Assembly: GCA_035541215.1 (NCBI GenBank)
Contig: DATKNV010000013.1
Coordinates: 62,001 to 126,000, forward strand
DNA length: 64,000 nt
Direction of reading: 5' to 3'
Origin: DASZHJ01 sp035541215
Lineage (GTDB): Bacteria; Pseudomonadota; Alphaproteobacteria; ATCC43930; CGMCC-115725
Part shown: positions 33,905 through 42,533 of the stretch, piece after piece
How the letters are laid out: every line of letters begins with the position of its first letter
Numbering within the stretch: position 1 is the first letter of the stretch
The notes under the pieces: model-generated
The model's input: only the letters and a program-made list of their open reading frames with translations
The model's database searches: none
What the model was told of the DNA's origin: nothing
Made by a program: the position numbers and the translations under genes

Positions 33905-36900
33905 TCAAGCCACGGGCTCTGGGATCGGCTCGATGTCCACCAAGAACGCCTTGTATTCCGGCGTCTCGATGTTGGCATCGCCGACGAAGGGCGTGAGGCT
34001 GTTGGGCCCGAAGCCCTTGCGCGCCGCGCCCATGAATCCCCAGTGCAACGGTATGCCCACGATGTGCACGGTCTTGCCGTCGCAGGTGAGCGGCACGATG
34101 CGTTTGGTCACCACGGCCTTCGCCTGGACGGAGCCGCGCTTCGACCAGACGCGGACCCAGCCGCCCGATCTGATGCCCTTCTCCTTCGCGAGCTGCTCGG
34201 AGACCTCGACGAAGAACTCCGGCTGCATCACCGCGTTGACCCAGACGTGCTTGGTCCAGAAGTGGAAGTGCTCGGTCAGACGATAGGAGGTGGCGGCGTA
34301 AGGGAATTCCTTGCTGTCGCCGAACTGCTCCATGTCGCCCTTGAAGACGCGGGCCACGGGATTGCCGCGTATCTTCGGCGCCACCGGGTTCACGACCGGG
34401 GACTCGAAGGGCTCGTAATGCGCGGGGAACGGCCCGTCGCGCATCAGACCGCGCGTGAAGAGGCGCGAGACGCCCTCGGGGTTCATGATGAAGGGCATGA
34501 CCACGTCGGGCTTGGCCGTCGGAAGGATATCCGGCACGTCGTAGCCCGCCCACTTCGTCCCGTCCCACTCGATGAGCTTGCGGGTGGGATCCCAGGCCTT
34601 GCCCTCGAGATCGGCGGAGGCGCGGTTATAAAGGATGCGCCGATTGACCGGCCAGGAGAACGCCCACTTCAAGAAGGCGCCGGTCTCGTCGGGGTCGGTG
34701 TTGTCCCGGCGCGCCATGTTGTTTCCGGCCTCGTTGAAGCAGCCGGAATAGATCCAGCAGCCGCAAGCGGTGCTGCCGTCGTCGCGCAGGACGGCGAAGC
34801 TCACGACCTGCTTGCCCTTCTCCAGGATCTTCTTGGTGGAGTCGTTGGGGTCGGGGACGTCCTCGACGACGTAGCCGTTGATCTCGCGCGCGAGCTCGTC
34901 GGGCTTGGGATCGCCGGCTTCCTTGTAGGGCCAGTGCAGCTTCACGATGGGGTCGGCGAAGGCGCCGCCCTCCTTCTCGTAGAGCGCCTTGAGACGCAGG
35001 TAGACCTGCGCCATGATCCAGGTGTCGGCCTTGGCCTCGCCCGGCGCGTCGCCGCCCGGCCAGTGCCATTGCAGCCAGCGCCCGGAATTCGTGAGCGAGC
35101 CCTCGTCTTCCGCGAAGCAGGTCGAGGGGAGCTGGATCACCTCGGTCTGGATCTTCGTGGGATCGACCTCGTTGTACTTCCCGTGATTGTCCCAGAACCG
35201 CGCCGTCTCGGTATCGAGCGGGTCCATGGTGATCAGGAACTTGAGGTTCGAGAGCGCCGCCGTGAGCTTCTTGCGGTTGGGCGCCGAGAGCAGCGGGTTA
35301 AAGCCCTGACAGACGTAGCCGTTCATCTTGCCCTGGTGCATGAGCTCGAAGGCGCGCAGCACGTCGTAGGACGGCACGTCGAGCTTGGGCAGATAATCGT
35401 AGGCGAAGTCGTTGTCCTTCGTCGCCGCCGCTCCCCACATCGACTTCTGGAAGCTCACGAAGAACTTCTTGTAGTTCTGCCAGTAACTCATCTGGTTGGG
35501 CTGCAGCGGCTTGAAGCCGCGGGTCGACATGTAGGTATTGAGGTCGGCCTCCCGCTCCACCGGCAGCGTGAGATAGCCGGGGAGCAGATTCGACATGAGC
35601 CCGAGATCGGTGAGGCCCTGGATGTTGGAGTGGCCGCGGAGCGCGTTCATGCCGCCGCCGCGCACGCCGATGTTGCCGAGGATGAGCTGCAGCATCGCCA
35701 TGGCCCGGATGTTCTGCGAGCCCTTGGAATGCTGGGTCCAGCCCAGCGCGTACATCGACGTCATGACCTTGTTCTTGGCGGAGGTCTCGCCGATCCACTG
35801 GCACACCTTCAGGAACTTGTCCTTGGGCGTGCCGCAGATGCGCTCGACCATCTCCGGCGTATAGGTCGCGACGTGCGCCTTGAGCAGATTCCAGACGCAG
35901 CGGGGGTTCTGCAGGCTGGGATCGGTCGCTGCAAAACCCTCCGCGGTCATGTCGTAGTCCCAGCTCGAGCGGTTGTAGTCGCGCTTGGCCTCGTCGTAGC
36001 CCGCGAAGAGCCCGTCCTTGTAGGAGAAGCCCTCCTTCACGATGTAGGTCGCGTTGGTATAGGCCTTGACGTAGTCCCACTGCACCTTGTCGTTGGCAAT
36101 GCAATGGTTGATGACGCCAAGCAGGAAGGCGATGTCGGTGCCTTGCCGTATCGGCGCATAGAGATCGGAGACCGAGGCCGAGCGGGTGAAGCGGGGATCG
36201 ACGACGATGAGCTTGGCGCCGCGATGCGCCTTCGCCTCGACGACCCATTTGAAGCCGCAGGGGTGAGCCTCCGCGGCGTTACCGCCCATGATGACGACGA
36301 GATCCGTGTTCTTGATGTCCGTCCACGAATTCGTCATCGCGCCACGACCGAAAGTTGGGGCCAAACTGGCCACCGTGGGGCCGTGTCAAACTCTTGCTTG
36401 GTTGTCGAATACCACCATGCCGGCGCTGCGGACGACCTTGTAGGTCGCGAACGCGGTCTCGTTGGTCGTGGCGGAGGCCGCGAGGAAGCCGGTGGTCGTC
36501 CACCGGTTCACCGTCACGCCGTCGCCATTCTTGGCGATGAAGTTCTTATCGCGGTCTTCCTTGAGGAGCTTGGCGACTCGGTCGAGCGCCTGATCCCAGC
36601 TCACGCGCTCGAACTTGCTCGAGCCGGGCTTGCGGATCATCGGGTACTGGAGCCGCGTCTCCGCTTGGACGAAGTCCAGGAGCGCCGCCCCCTTCGGGCA
36701 GAGCGTGCCGCGGTTCGTGGGATGATCGGGATCGCCTTCGATGTGGACGATCTTGGCCTTATCGCCCTTGGACCGGTCGCCCTGCGAATAGAGGATCACG
36801 CCGCAGGCGACGGAGCAGTAGGGGCAGGTGTTACGGGTCTCCTTGGTGCCCGCGAGCTTGAAGGGCCGGATCATCTCGGCATACGCGGACTCGACGTCGC

Positions 36901-36985
36901 CGAATCCGAAGGCACCGAGGCTCGTCCCCACCACGCCCGCGCCCGCCGATTGCAAGAATCGGCGCCGCGAGAGTTCTATATTCAT
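33905..36985 (-). CDS. fdoG: Formate dehydrogenase alpha subunit, selenoprotein (in-frame UGA)
   Basis: A 1026-residue Mo/W-bisPGD catalytic subunit oxidising formate at the periplasmic face. It has a twin-arginine signal (SRRRFLQSAGAG), then a 4Fe-4S site (CPYCSVACG and TLCPKG). At codon 200 an in-frame TGA (36388-36386) falls exactly at the selenocysteine of FdnG-type enzymes, in the context DNQARV-U-HGPTVASLAPTFGRG. The frame then continues uninterrupted to 33905. All Sec genes (selA, selB, tRNA-Sec, selD) are in the same operon. It should not be called two ORFs or a pseudogene. A GGAGGAAA site precedes ATG 36985. Confidence 0.97.
36350..36388 (-). promoter_or_regulatory. SECIS element directing selenocysteine insertion at the fdoG UGA
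   Basis: Starting at the TGA (36388-36386), the message has the bacterial SECIS layout. The apical hairpin is GG-T-GGCC (36374-36368), loop AGTTT, and GGCCCC (36362-36357). The T between the two paired blocks is the bulged U seen in E. coli fdhF and fdnG, and the loop keeps the G-U element that SelB contacts. Its distance from the UGA, about 11 bases, is in the normal range. Confidence 0.85.
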
Positions 36986-37057
36986 TAGTTGTTTCCTCCA
37001 GCCCTTGGCCGACCCACGGGTTGCGGCCGACCCCGTTCAGTTTATTTCCTTTAGAAA

Positions 37058-37085
37058 ATTATCGTCCAACCGAAGCGGCTGTCAA
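37058..37085 (-). promoter_or_regulatory. Near-consensus sigma70-type promoter for the fdo-sel operon
   Basis: Read on the minus strand, TTGACA (37085-37080) is a perfect -35 and GATAAT (37063-37058) a five-of-six -10, with a 16-base spacer. The start should be near 37051, leaving a leader of about 65 bases to the fdoG ATG. No FNR-type palindrome is seen in the 210-base gap to the divergent gene. I found no intrinsic terminator between fdoG and selD, so one long transcript is plausible. Confidence 0.65.
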
Positions 37086-37195
37086 ATAGATCGGTGCCGG
37101 GGCCGTAGCCGACTTCCCGCAGCGCACTAATTCATTTTCTCAGAGCCATTTGCCGCGCGCCCCGAGCTCGTCGGCGCGCGATCGAGGAGGCCACC

Positions 37196-37933
37196 ATGTC
37201 GCTCGATCTCCAGGCTGAACGTCTTTACGACCACATAGAGCTCGTCCGGGGGGCAGGCCGGCGCAAGCGCGGTCAGCTCTGCATCATGTCCTTTGTGGCG
37301 TATCTCGCGGGCGAGCGCCATACCGACCATCCAAGAACCGCCTCGCCCTTCCTGCGAAATTTCGCCATCCAGTTGAACGACGGCGTTCCCTCGGAACTGC
37401 GCCGCGACTTGAAGCCCTTCGCCCCGCGCATCGTCGGGAGCAACGACGGCCGGGATTTCGAGCGCGCCGGGATCGCCCTGCAAGCGGTCATGGAAGAACT
37501 GTTGCCGCGCGCGTCGAGGGATTTCCTCGAGGGGCGGAGCCGCGCGGCCTTCGAGCTCGGCAACAAGTCGCTCCTCAGCATAGGCCCGAGCTGGAACGAC
37601 GGCGAGCCTCTGGAGAGCATCGGCGCTCGCTTCCGCGGTGTGCGCGACGCCGCGGAACGGCGCGAGTGGCTCGCGATGGCCACACGGGTCGGCCAGCTCT
37701 TCACGGCGCTGGTGCAATGCGCCCCGAGCCCCGCGGCCCAGCGGTGGTATTGGGCAAGAGCCCTCGACCTGCTCGATCGCTTCTGCGACGTCGGCGCCGA
37801 CCGCCGCGCCGCGATGAGCGAGGGTCCGGCTCCGATGCCGGCGTCCAAGCTCGATGAACCGAGCCACGATCGGCGCCCTCTCGGCAGGCTCTCGCGCGCG
37901 CTGCGAGCGGCCCTCGACTTCGTCTCGGCCTGA
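37196..37933 (+). CDS. Uncharacterised protein divergent from the fdo operon
   Basis: A 245-residue protein not assigned to a family. It is probably soluble and helical, with a hydrophilic N-terminal third (RLYDHIELVRGAGRRKRGQL, then CIMSFVAYLAGERHTD), a central PRIVGSNDGRDFERAGIAL segment and a disordered Pro/Ser/Asp-rich part before a basic C-terminal helix. There is no signal peptide. A GGAGG ribosome site lies seven bases before ATG 37196. It is divergent from the formate dehydrogenase operon and 145 bases from the sugar transporter, so it may be monocistronic. No function is proposed. Confidence 0.65.
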   Translation: MSLDLQAERLYDHIELVRGAGRRKRGQLCIMSFVAYLAGERHTDHPRTASPFLRNFAIQLNDGVPSELRRDLKPFAPRIVGSNDGRDFERAGIALQAVMEELLPRASRDFLEGRSRAAFELGNKSLLSIGPSWNDGEPLESIGARFRGVRDAAERREWLAMATRVGQLFTALVQCAPSPAAQRWYWARALDLLDRFCDVGADRRAAMSEGPAPMPASKLDEPSHDRRPLGRLSRALRAALDFVSA

Positions 37934-38078
37934 GGCGGAATCAGTCCGAGGTTGCGCTTGACAGCGGCTCGGCCGAAGCGGAACCCTCTCGGCAGCATGC
38001 ATTGAGCCGCGCTCCGCTCCGGCTCCACGGAGATCGGGGTTTTCGGTCTCGAGAAATGCAACACGGGAGGGAAGCTCG

Positions 38079-39359
38079 ATGAAGCCTGGGCACGGATTCC
38101 GCGCACTCTTGGCCGGCATGGCACTCGCTACGCTGAGCGCAGGCGCCAATGCCGCGACCGAGATCCGAGTCGCCTGCTACTCCGACGGCAACGAGTGCGA
38201 GGCGACACAGGCGCTGCTGCCGAAATTCGAGAAGGACCATCCGGACATCAAGGTCGTCATCGACAAGCAGGCCTATAAGGCGATCCTCGAGAGCCTCCCC
38301 GTGCAGCTCGCCGCTGGACAAGGCCCGGACATCGCGCGCACCACCGATTTCGGCATCATCAGCCAGTATTTCCTCGACCTCCGCCCGCTGCTGAAGGACG
38401 CGGCCTATTGGGACGCGAATTACGGGCCGACGCTCGATTGGCTGCGCGCCGATCCCAGCGACAAGGGGATCTACGGCCTCCCGACGCAAATCACCGTGAG
38501 CGCGCCCTTCGTCAACAAGACGCTGTTCGAGCAGGCGAAGGTCGAGATGCCCGGTCCCAAGGCGAGCTGGGAGGATTGGGCCAAGGCGACGCGCGCGGTC
38601 GCGAAGGCGACGAACGTGCCCTTCGCCATGGCCTGGGACCGCAGCGGCCACCGGTTCTCCGGCCCCGCGATCAGCGCGGGCGCCAAGTACTTCGCCGCCG
38701 ACGGCACGCCCGCCGTGGTCGACGACGCCTTCAAGGCGATGGCCAAGAGCTTCGTCGGCTGGAACCAGGACGGCACCATGCCCAAGGAGGTCTGGGGCGG
38801 CCAAGGCGGCGGCGGGTATCGCGACGCCTTCGAGGAGTTCGCCAACGGCCAGATCGTGCTCTACCTGTCCGGAAGCTGGAACATCGCGCGCATGGAGAAG
38901 CAGATCGGGACTGCCTTCGATTGGGTGGCGGTGCCCAATCCCTGCGGCCCCGCGGCTTGCAGCGGCATGCCCGGCGGCGCCGAGTTCGTTGCTTTCAAGA
39001 CGAGCAAGCATCCGAAGGAGGTCGCGGAGTTCCTGGACTTCATGGCCTCCGAGCCGATCTACGCGGAATGGATGGCGACGACGAGCAACATTCCCGCGAA
39101 CGCCGCGCTGCAAAAGAAAGGCATCCAGTACAAGCTCTCCCCCGCGGGCACCGCGGCGATGAACGTCTTCGTGCAGCAGGGCGCGCTGCTCTCGCCGGTC
39201 GCCTATCGGCTGCAGGGATATCGCTACAAGCAAGTGATCTTCAACCCGATCGCGGACCGGCTGGGGCAGGCGGTCGCGGGCCAGATCACCGTCGATCAGG
39301 CGCTCGACCGCATCTCCGCCGACGTCAAGGACCAGCTCGCGACGGTCGCGAAGAAATAG
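38079..39359 (+). CDS. Sugar ABC transporter substrate-binding protein (family 1)
   Basis: A 426-residue periplasmic solute-binding protein with a Sec signal (RALLAGMALATLSAGANA, cleavage after about residue 24). The mature part begins TEIRVACYSDGNECEATQAL, with PKFEKDHPDIKVVID and the YGLPTQITVSAPFVNKTLF segment typical of the MalE/UgpB-like class that binds oligosaccharides or glycosides. A GGGAGGGAA site precedes the ATG. It heads a five-gene unit of binding protein, two permeases, ATPase and a GH31 glycosidase, so the ligand is probably a glycoside or oligosaccharide cleaved by the last gene product. Confidence 0.92.
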   Translation: MKPGHGFRALLAGMALATLSAGANAATEIRVACYSDGNECEATQALLPKFEKDHPDIKVVIDKQAYKAILESLPVQLAAGQGPDIARTTDFGIISQYFLDLRPLLKDAAYWDANYGPTLDWLRADPSDKGIYGLPTQITVSAPFVNKTLFEQAKVEMPGPKASWEDWAKATRAVAKATNVPFAMAWDRSGHRFSGPAISAGAKYFAADGTPAVVDDAFKAMAKSFVGWNQDGTMPKEVWGGQGGGGYRDAFEEFANGQIVLYLSGSWNIARMEKQIGTAFDWVAVPNPCGPAACSGMPGGAEFVAFKTSKHPKEVAEFLDFMASEPIYAEWMATTSNIPANAALQKKGIQYKLSPAGTAAMNVFVQQGALLSPVAYRLQGYRYKQVIFNPIADRLGQAVAGQITVDQALDRISADVKDQLATVAKK

Positions 39360-39379
39360 GCGGGGAAGGCGGCGCGGGC

Positions 39380-40390
39380 GTGAGCGACGCCGTCGCCGGC
39401 CGAAGCGGCGCCCTCGCCCGCATCGGCGCGTCGCTCATCGGTCTCGTCTTCAATCTCGCGGAGCGCCCGATGGCGCTCGCACAGCGCGTGCTCGGGGCCC
39501 CTCGCCTGCCCTGGGTCTTCTTGACGCCCAACCTCGTCGTCTTCGGCATCTTCACGTTCCTGCCGATCGCGATCGACGTCTATTACAGCCTCACGGGCGG
39601 CGCGCAGCTCCTCCCGGCGGATCGGCCCTTCGTGGGCGCGCAGAATTTCCGCGAGCTCTTCGAGTGCGAGAGCTACCTCGATCCCACGAGCTGCAAGCGC
39701 GACCTCTTCTGGTTCGGCATCTACAACACCGCAGAATTCGTCGTGCTCCAGGTCGGGCTCATGGTCGTCTTCAGCCTGATCACGGCGCTGGTGCTGAACC
39801 GCAAGATCATCGGCCGCAGCTTCTTCCGCGCGGTCTTCTTCTACCCGGTGCTGCTCTCGCCGGTGGTGGTCGCGCTGATCTGGAAATGGATCCTCCAGCG
39901 CCAGGGCCTGTTGAATGCGGCGCTCGACGGGGCGGGACTCTCGACCGTCAACTGGCTCCTCGACGCTCACTGGGCCTTCGGCTGGACGGTCTTCGTGAGC
40001 ATCTGGGCCCATATGGGCTTCTACACGCTGATCCTGCTCGCGGGATTGCAGGCGATCCCGCGCGACGTCTACGAGGCCGCGGAGATGGACAGCGCTAGCC
40101 CCTGGCGCGTCTTCCGCCGCATCACCCTCCCGCTCCTCGCCCCCAACCTCGCGGTCGTGGTGGTGCTCGCCCTCATCCGGGCGGTGCAGATCTTCGACGA
40201 GGTCTACGTGCTCACCGGCGGCGGCCCTGGCTCTGCTACGACCTTCATGGTGCAGTACGTCTTCCAGACCGCCTTCTCGCAGCAGGTCCGGCAATACGGC
40301 CTCGCCGCCGCCGCGTCCCTGCTGCTGGCGAGCGTGCTCTTCGGCCTCACTCTGCTGCAGCTTCGCTCGATGCGGAGCAAGGACCGATGA
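39380..40390 (+). CDS. Sugar ABC transporter permease (MalF/UgpA type)
   Basis: A 336-residue inner-membrane permease with about six helices. The N-terminal helix is WVFLTPNLVVFGIFTFLPIAIDVYY and the EAA loop is YEAAEMDSASPWRVFRRITLPLL, which contacts the ATPase. GTG 39380 is the best start, with GGGGAAGG upstream, and gives a short cytoplasmic lead. The gene begins 20 bases after the binding-protein stop and ends in an ATGA overlap with the second permease. Confidence 0.9.
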   Translation: MSDAVAGRSGALARIGASLIGLVFNLAERPMALAQRVLGAPRLPWVFLTPNLVVFGIFTFLPIAIDVYYSLTGGAQLLPADRPFVGAQNFRELFECESYLDPTSCKRDLFWFGIYNTAEFVVLQVGLMVVFSLITALVLNRKIIGRSFFRAVFFYPVLLSPVVVALIWKWILQRQGLLNAALDGAGLSTVNWLLDAHWAFGWTVFVSIWAHMGFYTLILLAGLQAIPRDVYEAAEMDSASPWRVFRRITLPLLAPNLAVVVVLALIRAVQIFDEVYVLTGGGPGSATTFMVQYVFQTAFSQQVRQYGLAAAASLLLASVLFGLTLLQLRSMRSKDR

Positions 40391-41439
40391 GGCGCCTCCT
40401 CGCCATGCTCGCGGCAAGGCGCGGACGCGGCCGGCTCCATTGGACCGATTGGGCGAGCTACCTGCACCTGCTCCTCGGCCTCCTCGTGATGTTCGGACCG
40501 GTGCTCTGGCTCGTGCTCTCCTCGTTCAAGAGCGAGGCCGGCCTCATCGAGTTCCCGCCGCGGCTACTCCCTTACGAGCAGGCGCGGGTCTCCGTTCAGG
40601 GATATCCGCAGCCCTTGCCGGTCTTCCGGATCACCGCCGGCGACTTCAAGGGCCGCGAGCTCGCGGAGGTGCGCCGCATCGGCTTGCAGGCGCAGATGCT
40701 CGATCCCGCCAGCCCCGGCGAGATCCTCCGCGTTCCCGCGCAGGACCGCGAGCGCGTGATGCGGCTCCATTTCGCGCTCGAGAACTACACCGACCTCGCG
40801 GGCCGATTCTCCTTCGGGACATATCTCTGGAACAGTGTCTTCATCACGGTGACGGCGACGCTCATCACGCTGCTCATCAACTCGATGGCGGCCTTTGCGC
40901 TCAGCAAGTACCGTTTCTCCGGGCGCGACGCGATCTTCGTCACGATCCTCGCGACGCTGATGATCCCGCCGACCATCATCCTCGTGCCGAATTTCTTCAT
41001 CGCCTCGACGCTCGGTCTCGTGAACAGCCCCTGGGGCGTGATCTGGCCGGGGGTCGCGACACCCACGGGCGTCTTCCTGCTGCGACAATACATGCTGACG
41101 ATCCCGGACGAGCTCATCGACGCCGCGCGCATGGACAACGCGAGCGAATGGCGCATCTACTGGCGGATCGTGCTCCCGCTCTCCGCCCCCGCGCTCGCGG
41201 TGCTCGCGATCTTCTCGGTGATGTGGCGCTGGAACGAGTTCCTCTGGCCCATGATCGTCCTCAACAAGAGCGAGACCTTCACGCTCCAGCTCGCTCTCAA
41301 TTCCTTTCAAGGGGAGCTCACTACCTCCTGGAATTACCTGCTGGCGATGACGGTGCTGACGCTGCTGCCGGTGACCGCGATCTTCGTGCTGCTGCAGCGC
41401 TACATCACCCAGGGCATCGCCTCCGCCGGAGTGAAATGA
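40387..41439 (+). CDS. Sugar ABC transporter permease (MalG/UgpE type) with enlarged first loop
   Basis: A 350-residue permease. The first helix (YLHLLLGLLVMFGPVLWLVLSSF) is followed by an unusually long extramembrane stretch, about residues 38-135, before the transmembrane domain resumes with YLWNSVFITVTATLITLL. The EAA loop is DELIDAARMDNASEWRIYWR. The enlarged loop faces the periplasm by topology and could contact the binding protein or ligand. It overlaps the first permease and the ATPase by ATGA at both ends, so translation is coupled. Confidence 0.9.
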   Translation: MRRLLAMLAARRGRGRLHWTDWASYLHLLLGLLVMFGPVLWLVLSSFKSEAGLIEFPPRLLPYEQARVSVQGYPQPLPVFRITAGDFKGRELAEVRRIGLQAQMLDPASPGEILRVPAQDRERVMRLHFALENYTDLAGRFSFGTYLWNSVFITVTATLITLLINSMAAFALSKYRFSGRDAIFVTILATLMIPPTIILVPNFFIASTLGLVNSPWGVIWPGVATPTGVFLLRQYMLTIPDELIDAARMDNASEWRIYWRIVLPLSAPALAVLAIFSVMWRWNEFLWPMIVLNKSETFTLQLALNSFQGELTTSWNYLLAMTVLTLLPVTAIFVLLQRYITQGIASAGVK

Positions 41440-42533
41440 TGGCAACCCTGCAGCTCCGCAGCGTCGTCAAGCGCTTCCACGAGACTACCGTGATCCACGG
41501 CGTCGACCTCGAGGCGCGCGAGGGCGAGTTCGTGGTCTTCGTCGGACCCTCGGGCTGCGGAAAGTCGACGCTGCTGCGGATGATCTGCGGCCTCGAGGAA
41601 GTGAGCGCGGGCGACATCCTCATCGACGGCGTGCGCGTCAACGACGTGCCGGCGGCGCGCCGCGGCCTCGCGATGGTCTTCCAGTCATACGCGCTCTATC
41701 CGCACATGACGGTCTATCAGAACCTCTCCTTCGGATTGGAGAACCTGCGCCTGCCCAGGGCGGAGATCGACGCCAAGGTCCGCGAGGCCGCACGGATGCT
41801 CCGCCTCGAGCAGCTCCTCGACCGCCGGCCCACGGCGCTCTCGGGCGGACAACGGCAACGGGTCGCCATCGGCCGCGCGATCGTGCGCGAGCCTCGCATC
41901 TTCCTCTTCGACGAGCCGCTCTCCAATCTCGACGCCGAGCTCCGCGTCCAAATGCGCGCGGAGATCGCGCAGCTCCACGACCGGCTCGGCACCAACATGA
42001 TCTATGTGACCCACGACCAGGTCGAGGCGATGACCATGGCCGACAAGATCGTGGTGCTGCGCGCGGGCCGCGTCGAGCAGGTGGGCGCGCCGCTCGAGCT
42101 CTATAACGCGCCCGCGAACCAGTTCGTCGCGGGGTTCATCGGCTCGCCCCGCATGAATTTCCTGGAGGGGAGGGTAACGGCGGCGGACGGCGCGGTCGCG
42201 GTCGCGCTCGAGGGCATCGGCACGATCCGCACGGAGGCCTCCGGCGAGGGGCTGACGGAGGACGCGCCCGTGACGCTCGGCATCAGGCCCGAGCACGTGG
42301 CGCTCGGCCATTGCGGCTCCAACGATGCGACCTTTGCGGTGGCGCAGAGCGAGCAGCTCGGCAACGCCACGACGCTCTTCTTCGCCGCGCCCAATTTCGC
42401 CGTGCAGGTCGCGGGCCAGGTTCCCGCGCGCCGCGGCGAGGCCATGAAGCTCAACCTGCCGCCGGAGCGCTGCCACGTTTTCGATGCCGCGGGCAAGGCG
42501 CTGCCGAGGCGATCGAGAGGGTCCGCATCATGA
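41436..42533 (+). CDS. Sugar ABC transporter ATPase (UgpC/MalK type)
   Basis: A 365-residue ATP-hydrolysing subunit. Walker A is GPSGCGKSTLL (about residue 40), the signature LSGGQRQRVAIGRA, Walker B IFLFDEPLSNLD, and the switch His in YVTHDQ. A C-terminal OB-fold domain (from about residue 240, with LGIRPEHVAL) is the regulatory region of MalK-type proteins. Two adjacent ATGs (41436 and 41439) are possible starts; the first overlaps the permease stop. The end overlaps the glycosidase ATG. Confidence 0.93.
   Translation: MMATLQLRSVVKRFHETTVIHGVDLEAREGEFVVFVGPSGCGKSTLLRMICGLEEVSAGDILIDGVRVNDVPAARRGLAMVFQSYALYPHMTVYQNLSFGLENLRLPRAEIDAKVREAARMLRLEQLLDRRPTALSGGQRQRVAIGRAIVREPRIFLFDEPLSNLDAELRVQMRAEIAQLHDRLGTNMIYVTHDQVEAMTMADKIVVLRAGRVEQVGAPLELYNAPANQFVAGFIGSPRMNFLEGRVTAADGAVAVALEGIGTIRTEASGEGLTEDAPVTLGIRPEHVALGHCGSNDATFAVAQSEQLGNATTLFFAAPNFAVQVAGQVPARRGEAMKLNLPPERCHVFDAAGKALPRRSRGSAS

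Noticed and set aside
36386..36388. TGA in fdoG read as a true stop or as evidence of a pseudogene
   Set aside because: It is exactly at the selenocysteine codon of FdnG-type enzymes, has a SECIS hairpin directly after it, and the Sec genes are in the same operon.
33707..36988. A 1093-codon open frame on the plus strand opposite fdoG and part of fdoH
   Set aside because: It is a composition shadow: in G+C-rich DNA the frame antisense to a real gene often lacks stops. The translation is Arg/Val/His/Asp/Leu-rich with no family motif, while the minus strand encodes an unmistakable formate dehydrogenase.
37958..37963. TTGACA upstream of the sugar transporter operon as a promoter
   Set aside because: There is no acceptable -10 at 16-18 bases, only G+C-rich sequence, so it is not listed as a feature.
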